Shown one piece after another: positions 34,141-43,405 of a stretch of DNA of 64,000 nt. The notes below the pieces were generated by a model that saw nothing but the letters and a program-made list of their open reading frames with translations, had not been told where the DNA came from and did no database searches. Every line of letters starts with the position of its first letter. Positions within the stretch are counted from its first letter, which is position 1. Origin of the DNA: Alkalimonas collagenimarina (GTDB lineage Bacteria > Pseudomonadota > Gammaproteobacteria > Enterobacterales > Alteromonadaceae); NCBI RefSeq assembly GCF_030717845.1, contig NZ_JAUZVZ010000008.1, positions 113,829-177,828 of the forward strand. The letters run 5' to 3'. Both the position numbers and the translations under genes were made by a program.

Positions 34141-36585
34141 ATGAGACTTCTGCCCGCTAATTTCTTGCAGCTACGTCGCAGCTCGAACTGGCTCTGCCTG
34201 CTGGCCCTGTTGTGGGTATTGCCTTTGCAAGCAGCCGATTACCAAAGCCATCAATTGACCGATGACGGCCTGGTAATACAAACCACAGATGGCCAGTTGC
34301 TGCTGCGCTTTCATCAACCAGCAGTGGTTGAAGCCTTTTATCAGACTGAAGGGGTAAAGCAGCTGCCTTCGTTTACCTTGCCAACACAGCAAGAGCTTGT
34401 ATCAGCTGGCTTGGAGGTGCAAAGTGACGTTTTGCGTTATGGCACCGAAGCACTGACTGTGCTTATCGATAAGGCATCGTTGCAACTGAGCTATGAGCGA
34501 CATGGCAAGGTGTTTTTGGCCGAAGAACAGGGCTTGTTTCAGCATGACACTCTGCGTGGTTTTCGCTTTCAGCTGCAACCCGATGAAAAGCTGATGGGAG
34601 CCGGGCAGCGGGTGCTAGGCATGGACCGACGAGGTCATCGTTTGCCGCTTTACAACAAGGCTGACTACGGTTACACCACCGAGTCTGAGCAAATGTACTT
34701 TAGCCTGCCAGCGGTTTTATCCAGCAACAACTACATGCTGTTATTTGATAATTCCGCCAGTGGTTTTATTGATTTAGGCAAAACTGAAGCTGACGTACTG
34801 CAGTTTGAAGCCGTGGCAGGTCGCACTGGTTACATTGTGGCGGCGGGTGAGAGTTATCAGCATACCTTACAGCAGTACCTTCAGGCCAGCGGCATGCCGC
34901 CAATGCCGCCACGCTGGGCGCTGGGTAATTACGCCTCCCGCTTTGGTTATCGTACCGAACAAGAAGCGCGCGATACAGTGCAACGCTTTATTGAACAAGG
35001 CTTTCCACTCGATGCCATTGTGCTGGATTTGTATTGGTTTGGCCCGGATATTCAGGGCCATATGGGCAATCTGGCCTGGGATAAAGATGCTTTCCCTAAT
35101 CCAGAGCAGATGATTACTGATTTTCGCGAACTGGGGGTGAAAACCATATTGATCACTGAGCCTTTTATGCTGACCAGCTCCAACCGCTGGCAAGAAGCGG
35201 TGGAGGAACAAGTGCTGGCGCTTAATCTGGCTGGCAAGCCAAAAACCTTTGATTTTTACTTTGGCAATACCGGCTTAATTGATGTCTTTAAACCGGAAGC
35301 CGCCGAATGGTTCTGGCAAATTTACCATGGTCTGATGCAGCAAGGTGTGGCCGGCTGGTGGGGCGATTTGGGTGAACCAGAGGTGCATCCGCACGATACC
35401 ATTCACCAGTTGCCTGATGGCACCGCCACGGCGGATGAAATTCACAATGCCTATGGCCATGAGTGGGCCAAAATGGTGTTTGAACGCCACGTACGTGATT
35501 ACCCGACATTGCGTCCTTTTATCATGATGCGCTCTGGTGCACCGGGTTCGCAGCGTTATGGCATGATCCCCTGGACCGGCGATGTTGATCGCAGCTGGGG
35601 CGGTTTAGAGCCTCAGGTCGAGTTGGCGCTGCAAATGAGTTTGTTTGGCTTTGGTTACATCCACTCTGACTTGGGCGGCTTTGCCGGTGGCGAGCAGTTC
35701 GATGCCGAGATGTACACCCGCTGGATGCAGTATGGTGTGTTTCAACCCGTCTACCGACCGCATGCGCAGGAGCATATCGCGCCAGAGCCAGTGTTTCATG
35801 ATGGCACTACTCAACGTATCACCCGTGATTTTATCCAGCTGCGTTATCGGATGCTGCCATACAATTACACCTTAGCCTATCAGCACAGTACGCTGGGTTT
35901 ACCCTTGATGCGGCCATTGTTTTATCTGGAGCCTGATAATACCGCCTTTATTGATGAGCGTAACAGCTACCTGTGGGGCGATGCGTTCTTAGTTGCGCCA
36001 GTCACCGAGCCAGGTGTGACCGAGTGGACGGTCAATGCGCCAGCGGGCATTTGGTTTGATTTCTTTGATGGCAGTCGCTACAAAGGTGGCCAGTCGCTGA
36101 CTGTGCCGGTGACGTTGGAAACCATTCCTGTGCTGGTGAAGGCTGGTGCTTTTGTGCCGATGGTCGCCTCCATGCAAACTACGGATCACTACAGCAGCAA
36201 GCAGCTGGAGCTGCACTACTGGCATGATGCCAGTGTTGGCCAAAGCCAAGGCGAGATGTATGAAGACGATGGCGTAAGCCGTACCAGCTTGCAGGATGGC
36301 GCCTTTGAGCTGTTGCAATTTCATGCCAGCAATCAGCAGGATCAGCAGCTTAACCTGACATTGACGCGACAAGGCGATTATTCTGGTATGCCAGCTGCAC
36401 GGCACTTGATGTTAGTGGTGCATCAGGCCCCGGCGCACTGGCAGCAGGTTCAGGTAGATGGCCGTACTTTAGAAGTGCAGGCTGAGTCGGTCGCGAAAGG
36501 CGGGGAAGGTGCCTGGCGCAATCGCGATGGCGCTATTGTGGTGCAACTGAACTGGCAACAGGATACTCAGTTGACTCTGAACTAA
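34141..36585 (+). CDS. GH31 alpha-glucosidase (exported)
   Basis: GH31 enzymes release glucose from the non-reducing ends of alpha-glucans. The 814-residue protein has a signal peptide ending LPLQAA, an N-terminal galactose-mutarotase-like domain, and a TIM barrel with LDAIVLDLYWFGPD, nucleophile region WWGDLGEPE and acid/base region MIPWTGDVDRSWGGL. C-terminal beta domains follow (YEDDGVSRTSLQDG). It has no lipobox, so it is probably periplasmic. It is translationally linked to the amylase and ends at a terminator. Confidence 0.93.
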   Translation: MRLLPANFLQLRRSSNWLCLLALLWVLPLQAADYQSHQLTDDGLVIQTTDGQLLLRFHQPAVVEAFYQTEGVKQLPSFTLPTQQELVSAGLEVQSDVLRYGTEALTVLIDKASLQLSYERHGKVFLAEEQGLFQHDTLRGFRFQLQPDEKLMGAGQRVLGMDRRGHRLPLYNKADYGYTTESEQMYFSLPAVLSSNNYMLLFDNSASGFIDLGKTEADVLQFEAVAGRTGYIVAAGESYQHTLQQYLQASGMPPMPPRWALGNYASRFGYRTEQEARDTVQRFIEQGFPLDAIVLDLYWFGPDIQGHMGNLAWDKDAFPNPEQMITDFRELGVKTILITEPFMLTSSNRWQEAVEEQVLALNLAGKPKTFDFYFGNTGLIDVFKPEAAEWFWQIYHGLMQQGVAGWWGDLGEPEVHPHDTIHQLPDGTATADEIHNAYGHEWAKMVFERHVRDYPTLRPFIMMRSGAPGSQRYGMIPWTGDVDRSWGGLEPQVELALQMSLFGFGYIHSDLGGFAGGEQFDAEMYTRWMQYGVFQPVYRPHAQEHIAPEPVFHDGTTQRITRDFIQLRYRMLPYNYTLAYQHSTLGLPLMRPLFYLEPDNTAFIDERNSYLWGDAFLVAPVTEPGVTEWTVNAPAGIWFDFFDGSRYKGGQSLTVPVTLETIPVLVKAGAFVPMVASMQTTDHYSSKQLELHYWHDASVGQSQGEMYEDDGVSRTSLQDGAFELLQFHASNQQDQQLNLTLTRQGDYSGMPAARHLMLVVHQAPAHWQQVQVDGRTLEVQAESVAKGGEGAWRNRDGAIVVQLNWQQDTQLTLN

Positions 36586-36607
36586 TCAACCAACCGTTCT
36601 CCCGTTC

Positions 36608-36640
36608 AAAGCCAGTACAGCAGTTGGGTACTGGCTTTTC
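36608..36640 (+). terminator. Terminator after the GH31 gene
   Basis: AAAGCCAGTAC pairs with GTACTGGCTTT around a nine-base loop and is followed by TCTTGTCTTT, 22 bases after the stop. Confidence 0.85.
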
Positions 36641-36756
36641 TTGTCTTTCATTGTGATATTTGCTTACATTTTTTTACGCTAAATATCGGTCTGGTCTGTC
36701 GAAATAACGCATGATGAAACGACCGTTAGTGACACAGTTCATGAAAGGAGACCACA

Positions 36757-37194
36757 ATGACCGATCACAAACACGCGCAACAAATTCGCCAGTTGCTCGA
36801 GGCATGGCAGCAAGCGGTAACGAGTAAAGATGTGAAAGCGATCATGCAGTTTTACAGCCCGCCACTGCGTGCCTTTGATGCCATGGGGCCTTTGCAGTTT
36901 AACAGCCGCGATGCCTATCAGCAGCACTGGCAAGAGTGCATGGAGTATTGCCCGGGTACCTTCTGTTTTGACATTCACCAACTGGAAGTGCAAGCCGACA
37001 ATGAGCTGGCTTTTTGTCACTTTTTGAACCTGGCTGGCGGCACCGATGCCGAAGGTCAGCAGCATGTATGTTGGTTACGTTGTACCCAATGCTGGCAACT
37101 ACAAACTGATGGCTGGAAAATTATTCATGAGCACTTTTCAGTGCCAGTAGATATGGAGAGCGGCCTGGGGCAGTTCGAGCTTAAGCCTGAGTAA
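36757..37194 (+). CDS. SnoaL-like/DUF4440 family protein
   Basis: This 145-residue cytosolic protein has the NTF2-like cone fold pattern of the SnoaL/ketosteroid-isomerase group: a helical start (RQLLEAWQQAVTSKDVKAIM), FYSPPLRAFDAMGPLQF, and closing strands GWKIIHEHFSVPVDM. Such proteins range from enzymes to stress-related proteins, so the role is open. It contains several Cys (ECMEYCPG, WLRCTQCW). It sits between two sugar operons with its own AAAGGAGA ribosome-binding site and without a nearby LacI-type operator upstream. Confidence 0.8.
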   Translation: MTDHKHAQQIRQLLEAWQQAVTSKDVKAIMQFYSPPLRAFDAMGPLQFNSRDAYQQHWQECMEYCPGTFCFDIHQLEVQADNELAFCHFLNLAGGTDAEGQQHVCWLRCTQCWQLQTDGWKIIHEHFSVPVDMESGLGQFELKPE

Positions 37195-37267
37195 GCTATA
37201 GCCGATGGCCTTACTCTGCTGAGTGGTTTAGCCTGTTTTGCACTATTTTGTGACAGTTTTGCTGGTT

Positions 37268-37281
37268 TGAATACGTATTCA
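37268..37281. promoter_or_regulatory. LacI-type operator, site 3 (before the sugar transporter)
   Basis: TGAATACGTATTCA is identical to site 1. It lies 62 bases ahead of the transporter start, 14 bases before a CATAAT that may be the -10 box. Confidence 0.75.
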
Positions 37282-37343
37282 TCTTGTTGTTGCACCATAA
37301 TAAGGTTATCAAAGATGGATCAACAGTGTTCGAGATAAAAACA

Positions 37344-38849
37344 ATGCAGCAGCAAAAACCTGATCTCAATTTTTGGCAAATCTGGAATATGTGTCTGGGC
37401 TTTTTTGGCATTCAATTCGGTTTTGCTTTGCAAAATGGTAATGTCAGTCGGATCTTTCAGACTCTGGGCGCTGAAATGGACCAAATCGCTATCCTTTGGG
37501 TGGCGGCTCCTTTAACCGGTTTATTGGTTCAGCCCATTATTGGCCATTTTAGCGATAAAACCTGGACCAAACTTGGTCGTCGTCGCCCCTTTTTCTTGTA
37601 TGGCGCCCTGGCCACTACCCTGGCCTTGGTGTTTATGCCAAACTCGCCTTATCTGTGGGTCGCTGCCTTGATGCTTTGGATCCTCGATGCTGCCATCAAC
37701 GTCACCATGGAGCCGTTCCGGGCTTTTGTTGGTGACAATTTGAATAAAAAGCAACGGCCGCTCGGTTTTGCCATGCAAAGCTTCTTTATTGGTGTCGGAG
37801 CCGTCGTGGCATCTGCCTTGCCATGGATCATGACCAATTGGTTTGGTGTGGCCAATACGGCACCTGCTGGTGAGATCCCTGCCTCGGTGGTGTATTCCTT
37901 CTATGCTGGCGGTGTGGTGCTATTTTTGGCGGTAGGCTGGACCATCATTCGCAGTAAAGAATACAGCCCGGATCAGCTGGCTGCTTTTGAAGCTGCGGAG
38001 CAACAAGCCAATCCGGTTGAAGTGGAAGTGGTCAAAGTACATGACAACTACTGGTTAAGTGGTGCGGCGGCTGTTGTGATTGGCGTGTTGCTGTGGGCCT
38101 TCGTTTATTTCCAGCAGCTGGATCAGAACCTCTATTTGCTCGGTGCCTTGATTGCTGCTTTTGGTGTGCTGCAATGGTTAACGAGCTGGTTCAAGCAACA
38201 GCAAAACCGCAATATGCTGGTGCAAATTATTGATGATTTGTACGCCATGCCAAGCACCATGAAGCAACTGGCAGTAGTGCAGTTCTTTTCCTGGTTCCCG
38301 CTGTTTGCCATGTGGATCTATACCACTGCCGCTGTGACCAGCCATCATTATGGTACCAGCGATACCACCTCTTTAGCATACAATACCGGCGCTGATTGGG
38401 TCGGTGTTTTATTCTCTGTCTACAACGGTTTTGCTGCGATTGCAGCACTGGGTATTCCCTGGTTAGCCCGGCGTATTACCACTCAGCGCACCCATAGTCT
38501 GAATCTGGTGTGCGGAGCGCTTGGCTTGTTCTCATTCTTCTTTATTACGGATCCCGCATTGCTGTGGCTGCCGATGATTGGTATCGGTATTGCTTGGGCC
38601 TCTATTTTGTCATTGCCGTATGCGTTGCTGTCGAATAGCTTACCGGCCCATAAGATGGGCGTATACATGGGGATCTTTAATATCTTTATCGTGCTGCCGC
38701 AACTGCTGGCAGCCGCTATTTTGGGCAGCCTGCTCACCTATTTCTTTGATGGTCAGGCGATTTACGCATTAGCATTGGGCGGCATTAGTTATCTAATTGC
38801 GGCGGTTGCGGTGTTATTTGTGCGAACCAGTAAAACAGTAAAAGGGTAA
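37344..38849 (+). CDS. MFS maltose/maltodextrin transporter
   Basis: This 501-residue inner-membrane protein has twelve predicted helices and the features of the sugar-transporter branch of MFS that includes MalT-like maltose carriers: GHFSDKTWTKLGRRRPFF (the family loop after helix 2) and MEPFRAFVGDN (helix 5 region). Starting at the ATG at 37344 gives MQQQKPDLNFWQIWNMCLGF; an upstream ATG in frame overlaps the promoter region. Substrate is inferred from the neighbours and from operator site 3. The next gene starts six bases downstream. Confidence 0.9.
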   Translation: MQQQKPDLNFWQIWNMCLGFFGIQFGFALQNGNVSRIFQTLGAEMDQIAILWVAAPLTGLLVQPIIGHFSDKTWTKLGRRRPFFLYGALATTLALVFMPNSPYLWVAALMLWILDAAINVTMEPFRAFVGDNLNKKQRPLGFAMQSFFIGVGAVVASALPWIMTNWFGVANTAPAGEIPASVVYSFYAGGVVLFLAVGWTIIRSKEYSPDQLAAFEAAEQQANPVEVEVVKVHDNYWLSGAAAVVIGVLLWAFVYFQQLDQNLYLLGALIAAFGVLQWLTSWFKQQQNRNMLVQIIDDLYAMPSTMKQLAVVQFFSWFPLFAMWIYTTAAVTSHHYGTSDTTSLAYNTGADWVGVLFSVYNGFAAIAALGIPWLARRITTQRTHSLNLVCGALGLFSFFFITDPALLWLPMIGIGIAWASILSLPYALLSNSLPAHKMGVYMGIFNIFIVLPQLLAAAILGSLLTYFFDGQAIYALALGGISYLIAAVAVLFVRTSKTVKG

Positions 38850-38855
38850 TTGACG

Positions 38856-40610
38856 ATGCGATTGTGGTTACAAGATTCTATCCGCCTCTGCTGTGGCTTG
38901 TTTGTGGCGCTCATGCTGGCTGCTTGTCAGCCAGCACCGGAACCGGCTTCATCAGAGCAGGCTTCAGCAGAACAGAGCTCATTCGCTCTGCAGCATGATT
39001 CTGAGCAAGCTAGCGAAGCGCCTTGGTGGGATGATGCGGTTTTTTACCAGATTTGGCCGCGTAGCTTTTATGATACCACCGGCGATGGTCATGGCGATTT
39101 TAATGGCATGACCGCCAAGCTGCCTTATTTATCGGAGCTGGGCATCGATGCCATTTGGTTGACGCCGATGTTTGAAGCGCCGTCTTACCATGGCTATGAC
39201 TTTACTGAGTTTTATCAGGTTGAATCCGACTATGGCACCATGGCTGATTTTGAGCGTTTTTTAAACGAAGCTGAAGCGCGTGATATCAAAGTCATTTTGG
39301 ATTTGGTGATCAACCATATTTCGCGAGAGCACGAGTGGTTCCGTTTATCAGCAGAGCGGGTTGAGCCCTACAGCGATTACTTTATCTGGCGTGAAGATTT
39401 ACCTGCGGTAGGTAAAGGCTGGGGGCATGCCTGGGGGACGAATGATTTACCTGAAGCGGTCTGGCACTTTGATGAAACTCGTGGTGAATACTACTACGCC
39501 GCTTTTGGTGCCACTCAGCCGGATCTCAACCTGGAGCACCCGGATGTCATCGAAGAAATGAAGACCATGGCTAAGTTCTGGCTGGATAAAGGGGTTGATG
39601 GGTTTCGGCTCGATGCCGTTCGTTTTGTGATTGAGCGCGGGCCTGAAGGGCAGGCAGATTTACCAGAGACCATTGATTACTGGCAAGACTTTAATGCCTT
39701 TGTCAAAAGCGTTAACCCAGAGGCGTATCTGGTCGGCGAGGCTTGGGTGGATATTCCGGTAGCGGCTAAATACTGGGGGGATGGTAAAGGGCTGGATCAG
39801 GGCTTTGATTTTGAATTTGGTTACATCGTGCTGGATTTATTGCAGCAAGGCCTTGCCACCGAAGCTCAGTTTGGCACCATGAGTCAGCAGTCTGGTCAGA
39901 TGTCAGACGGTGAGTTGCATCCTCTCGCTGCTAATGTACAACGCCGGCTCGATTCTGGAGCTCCACTGGCTTTTTTCACTCCTTTTCTGACCAATCATGA
40001 TCAGGATCGGGTGGCTTTTCAGTTGCAGGAAAATCAGGCCAAAGCCAAGCAGGCGGCCGCATTATTATTCAGCTCACCGGGTACAAAATACATCTATTAT
40101 GGTGAAGAAATTGGCCTTACTCAGCAGCAAAGTGGCCATGATGTGTATAAGCGGGCGCCGATGTTGTGGGATCAAAGTCATCAGGCGGGCTTTACTAAAG
40201 CCGAGCTTAGCTGGGTGGAGCAGAATGAGCTCTTTACTCAGAACTTTGAACTCTGGTGGCCGGATTTCCTGGCAGAGCAATTGGCAACTGGCGATCGCAT
40301 CGTAGCGGCGCAGCGAGCTCAACTGGATTCTTTGTGGCAGCTGCACCGCCAGTTGATTGCTATGCAAAAGCAACGGCCAGAAATGAGTCTGAACGGCTCT
40401 TATGAAGTGCAGTCGCCGCTGCAGGGGGTCCTGACGGTAACACGTGAGTTAGATAAGCAGCGCACGGTATTTGTGCTGAATTTAGCCGGTGAGATGACAG
40501 ATATTTCAGCGGTGTTAGCAGAACAGAGCGGTCTGGATGTCATCTGGGGCTATGATTTGGATGGCAGACAATTGGCGAGCGATGGTTTGCTGATTATGCA
40601 ATCGAAGTAG
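38856..40610 (+). CDS. GH13 alpha-glucosidase/amylase lipoprotein
   Basis: This second GH13 lipoprotein (584 aa) has a lipobox LMLAAC (Cys24), a Ser/Glu-rich tether and an oligo-1,6-glucosidase/trehalose-synthase-like barrel beginning AVFYQIWPRSFYDTTGDG. Catalytic regions are DLVINHIS, GFRLDAVRF (nucleophile), LVGEAW (acid) and FLTNHDQDR. It most likely releases glucose from maltose and short dextrins. The ATG at 38856 is preferred over a TTG two codons earlier because AAAGGG precedes it. It is co-transcribed with the transporter. Confidence 0.92.
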   Translation: MRLWLQDSIRLCCGLFVALMLAACQPAPEPASSEQASAEQSSFALQHDSEQASEAPWWDDAVFYQIWPRSFYDTTGDGHGDFNGMTAKLPYLSELGIDAIWLTPMFEAPSYHGYDFTEFYQVESDYGTMADFERFLNEAEARDIKVILDLVINHISREHEWFRLSAERVEPYSDYFIWREDLPAVGKGWGHAWGTNDLPEAVWHFDETRGEYYYAAFGATQPDLNLEHPDVIEEMKTMAKFWLDKGVDGFRLDAVRFVIERGPEGQADLPETIDYWQDFNAFVKSVNPEAYLVGEAWVDIPVAAKYWGDGKGLDQGFDFEFGYIVLDLLQQGLATEAQFGTMSQQSGQMSDGELHPLAANVQRRLDSGAPLAFFTPFLTNHDQDRVAFQLQENQAKAKQAAALLFSSPGTKYIYYGEEIGLTQQQSGHDVYKRAPMLWDQSHQAGFTKAELSWVEQNELFTQNFELWWPDFLAEQLATGDRIVAAQRAQLDSLWQLHRQLIAMQKQRPEMSLNGSYEVQSPLQGVLTVTRELDKQRTVFVLNLAGEMTDISAVLAEQSGLDVIWGYDLDGRQLASDGLLIMQSK

Positions 40611-40626
40611 TACTGAATCGATAGAA

Positions 40627-40647
40627 GCTGCGCCATGCTGGCGCAGC
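40627..40647. terminator. Bidirectional hairpin between convergent genes
   Basis: GCTGCGCCA-TGC-TGGCGCAGC is a perfect 9-bp stem 16 bases after the GH13 stop and 13 before the convergent lipoprotein stop. Flanking T-tracts are short. Confidence 0.65.
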
Positions 40648-40660
40648 CTTGAATACCGGG

Positions 40661-40903
40661 TTAATTACCTAGCAGCTTATCCAGCTCTTTTTTTGCATCA
40701 TCCAGTAGTTGCTGCTGCGCCTTTTTGGCATTGTTGCATTTGGCGATATCCGTACTTTCCCCTTTTAAACCGAGCTCGGCACACTCCGTCATCACTTTGG
40801 CCAGAAGTTCGGGATCCTTGGCTAACTTGTCGGCAGATGGTGCTCCGCCGCAGGCAACCAAAAGTAAGGTTGAGCTAAACAATAAGGCTATTTTCTTCAT
40901 CAT
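40661..40903 (-). CDS. Small EexN-like lipoprotein
   Basis: This 80-residue protein has a lipobox LLVAC (Cys18) and a mature part with SADKLAKDPELLAKVMTECAEL and DIAKCNNAKKAQ, the paired-Cys layout of EexN-type lipoproteins, which are best known for entry exclusion in plasmids but are also widespread in chromosomes with unknown function. It starts one base after the stop of the LacI-type regulator gene, so it is probably translated from the same message. Confidence 0.75.
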   Translation of the reverse strand: MMKKIALLFSSTLLLVACGGAPSADKLAKDPELLAKVMTECAELGLKGESTDIAKCNNAKKAQQQLLDDAKKELDKLLGN

Positions 40904-40904
40904 G

Positions 40905-41942
40905 TTATCCTTTACTGGGAGTGGTGCCGCACGATTTACGGATCACTATTTTTGGTTCAATCTGATTGGTTTCAATGGGCTGATTGTTGATCAATTGCAG
41001 CAGGTTCTGCACCAGCATCTCGCCAGCCAGCGTGGTGTCTTGCTGGATGGTGCTTAGTGGTGGGTTAGCGTACGAGGCGACAGGAATATCATCAAAGCCA
41101 ACTACGGCAATATCTTCTGGTACTTTTAAACCACGCAGTTGAATGCCTTGCATCACGCCAATGGCAATCAAATCACTGGCACAGAAAATAGCATCGACCG
41201 GATGCCCTGCATCCAGCAAGTTTAAGGTTGCCAGTTGACCAGCCTGTTCCGTCGAAATTGCATTGTATTGTGGGATCTGCTTGAGATGAATGCCAGCGTC
41301 TTGCAACGCATCGGTAAAACCAAGAAAACGTTGGTTAAACTCGGGGCTGCCAGCAGATGCATTGCCAATAAACGCAAAGTGTTTATGACCAAGTTGCAAT
41401 AAATGCTCGCCTGCCAAGCGGCCACCTTGCCGGTTATTGCTACGAATGGAAAAATCCGGGTGCCCTTCCACCTCGGCACCCCAACAGACAAAGTGGGTTT
41501 CTTGTGCCAGTAGCTTGTCCAACTTTTCCTCGTAATCTTCGTAATCACCATATCCTAGCAGAATGATGCCATCGGCTTTTTTGGTATCTTCATAATCGGC
41601 ATGCCAATCATCGCTGAGTTGCTGAAACGAGACTAATAAATCCTGACCCCGCTGTGCGCAGGCGCGGGTAATGCTGCCGAGCATGGATAAAAAGAATGGG
41701 TTAATCAGCGATTCATCGGTGGTTGGGTCTTCAAACAGTAGTAACGCCAGTGTACTGCTGCGTTGCTTCCGCAGGTTACTGGCATTTTTATCGACTTTGT
41801 AGTTTAACTGCCTTGCAATAGCATGAACTTTATCACGGGTTTCTTTATTGACCTGAGGGCTATCACGCAGAGCCCTCGAGACGGTCGACTGAGACACCCC
41901 GGCTAGGTATGCAATATCAAAAGAAGTTGCTTTGTCTTTCAT
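40905..41942 (-). CDS. malR: LacI-family regulator of the maltodextrin locus (MalR-like)
   Basis: The 345-residue protein begins with a LacI helix-turn-helix (FDIAYLAGVSQSTVSRALRD, then the hinge HAIARQLNYKVDKNASNLR), followed by a periplasmic-binding-protein-like sugar domain (GIILLGY, FDDIPVASYANPPLSTIQQD). It is the only local regulator of this family, and three palindromes of the LacI type lie before the receptor, amylase and transporter genes, so it probably controls them in response to maltose or maltodextrin. Its own promoter has no copy of the site. The gene symbol reflects this context. Confidence 0.85.
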   Translation of the reverse strand: MKDKATSFDIAYLAGVSQSTVSRALRDSPQVNKETRDKVHAIARQLNYKVDKNASNLRKQRSSTLALLLFEDPTTDESLINPFFLSMLGSITRACAQRGQDLLVSFQQLSDDWHADYEDTKKADGIILLGYGDYEDYEEKLDKLLAQETHFVCWGAEVEGHPDFSIRSNNRQGGRLAGEHLLQLGHKHFAFIGNASAGSPEFNQRFLGFTDALQDAGIHLKQIPQYNAISTEQAGQLATLNLLDAGHPVDAIFCASDLIAIGVMQGIQLRGLKVPEDIAVVGFDDIPVASYANPPLSTIQQDTTLAGEMLVQNLLQLINNQPIETNQIEPKIVIRKSCGTTPSKG

Positions 41943-42129
41943 GGATCACGCTCTACCAATGAGGTTGGCTAACAACAAAAATGTGGAGCGACAATGACTT
42001 AATAACGGCCTTTGCGGACACCTGCAGCTATCATAGACTGAAGCGCTGTTGGATTCAAACCTTTAGCGGATGAGCCGCTCAGGCTACCTTTAGGATCTGC
42101 TGATGGCCTGAGCAACGTGAAGGATGAGG

Positions 42130-43179
42130 TTATCCGGCTTGGAAAACCGGCTCGAGCAAGCGAAAGGTACCGTTATCAGCATTCATTTCTGCTTTGGCTC
42201 CGACAGGAACAATAAATTGCCGTGGGATATGGCCGATCATGGCGCCACTGAAGGCCGGTATATTCAATGGCAGAATATAATCATCGAAAATTTGATCCAA
42301 GGTCAGGCTACCCCAGCCACCACCTGGCTCGCAGCGGGCACAATCACCAAAGATAAAACCACTGATTTGCTGCAATGTACCATTTAACCGCAAGGTACTC
42401 ATCATGCGATCAATTTTATAGGGGGCTTCATTAATGTCTTCCAGAAATAAAATTTTACCCCGAAAGTCAGGCAAATAAGGAGTGCCAGATAAGGATGTCA
42501 GTACGGTTAAGTTGCCACCCACGAGTTCACCAATGGCTTTGCCGTTGCGAATGGTTTGGGTGCGATTTTGACGGACAATCAAATCATCATTGATCGACTG
42601 CTCGTTGGCAAAAGTAAGCAGTTGTTGCTCGAAAAAAAGTTGCTCGAATTGCTGCACGTTAAAATCATGCCAGCGACTGCTACCATTGGGGCCATGGAAG
42701 GTCACCAAACCGGTTTTAGCATGCAATGCATTATGGATGGCGGTTATGTCTGAATAACCCAGCACAATTTTAGGGTTCTGCCGGACCAGATCATAATCAA
42801 TCAGTGGCAATATCCGCGCGGCTCCTGAGCCGCCGCGCAGACAGATCACCGCTTTAACTTCAGGATCAGCAAACATGCTATTGAAATCAGCCGCGCGGTC
42901 TTCATCCTGACCGGCAAGATGGCCATGACGGCTGCGAAAGTGCTGACCAGCTTTCACTGTAAAACCTAAAGCCTCCATGGATTCGATGGCAAATTGCGAG
43001 CCCTGCCGCGAGGCAATGGCACCAGAGGGACTGACGACACCAATGGTATCGCCTCGTTTTAAAGGAGCCGGCAATAGTACGCCAGAGCGATGGACAGCGG
43101 TGGCGGCCATACCCGAGCATGACATAAGAGGCAGCAATGCGGACGCTAAGCTTAATTTAAGTAACTGTCGTTTATTCAT
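42130..43179 (-). CDS. LD-carboxypeptidase, S66 family (exported)
   Basis: S66 peptidases cut the bond between meso-diaminopimelate and the terminal D-Ala in murein tetrapeptides, or related targets. The 349-residue protein has an N-terminal export signal that ends in LPLMSC, possibly a lipobox, then the catalytic Ser in GYSDITAIHNAL, the Glu in FLEDINEAPYKIDRMM and the His in GAMIGHIPRQF. E. coli LdcA is cytosolic, so the leader is notable. It is divergent from the mipA-like operon. Confidence 0.88.
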   Translation of the reverse strand: MNKRQLLKLSLASALLPLMSCSGMAATAVHRSGVLLPAPLKRGDTIGVVSPSGAIASRQGSQFAIESMEALGFTVKAGQHFRSRHGHLAGQDEDRAADFNSMFADPEVKAVICLRGGSGAARILPLIDYDLVRQNPKIVLGYSDITAIHNALHAKTGLVTFHGPNGSSRWHDFNVQQFEQLFFEQQLLTFANEQSINDDLIVRQNRTQTIRNGKAIGELVGGNLTVLTSLSGTPYLPDFRGKILFLEDINEAPYKIDRMMSTLRLNGTLQQISGFIFGDCARCEPGGGWGSLTLDQIFDDYILPLNIPAFSGAMIGHIPRQFIVPVGAKAEMNADNGTFRLLEPVFQAG

Positions 43180-43249
43180 GCAGATGCTCCCTTGAGGTCG
43201 ACGAATAGTCAGTCTAATACAATTTTTTATTATTAATCAAACTATCTTG

Positions 43250-43266
43250 TGGAATTTTTTATTCCA
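43250..43266. promoter_or_regulatory. Inverted repeat in the divergent promoter region
   Basis: TGGAAT-TTTTT-ATTCCA is a 6-5-6 palindrome lying between the LD-carboxypeptidase and mipA-like genes. It may bind the nearby OmpR-type regulator, but I have no second copy to support that. Confidence 0.35.
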
Positions 43267-43405
43267 AATGGGGAGAGTGTTCTAAAGTGGTTGGAGAGTG
43301 TGTCGGAAGGGGACGTTAAATTGTGAAACAATGTTACTTTGCTTTAGAGTGTAGCAATAGCGGTGATAAACTGAACAAAGCAAGATGCAGTGAACAGGTC
43401 GTGGT

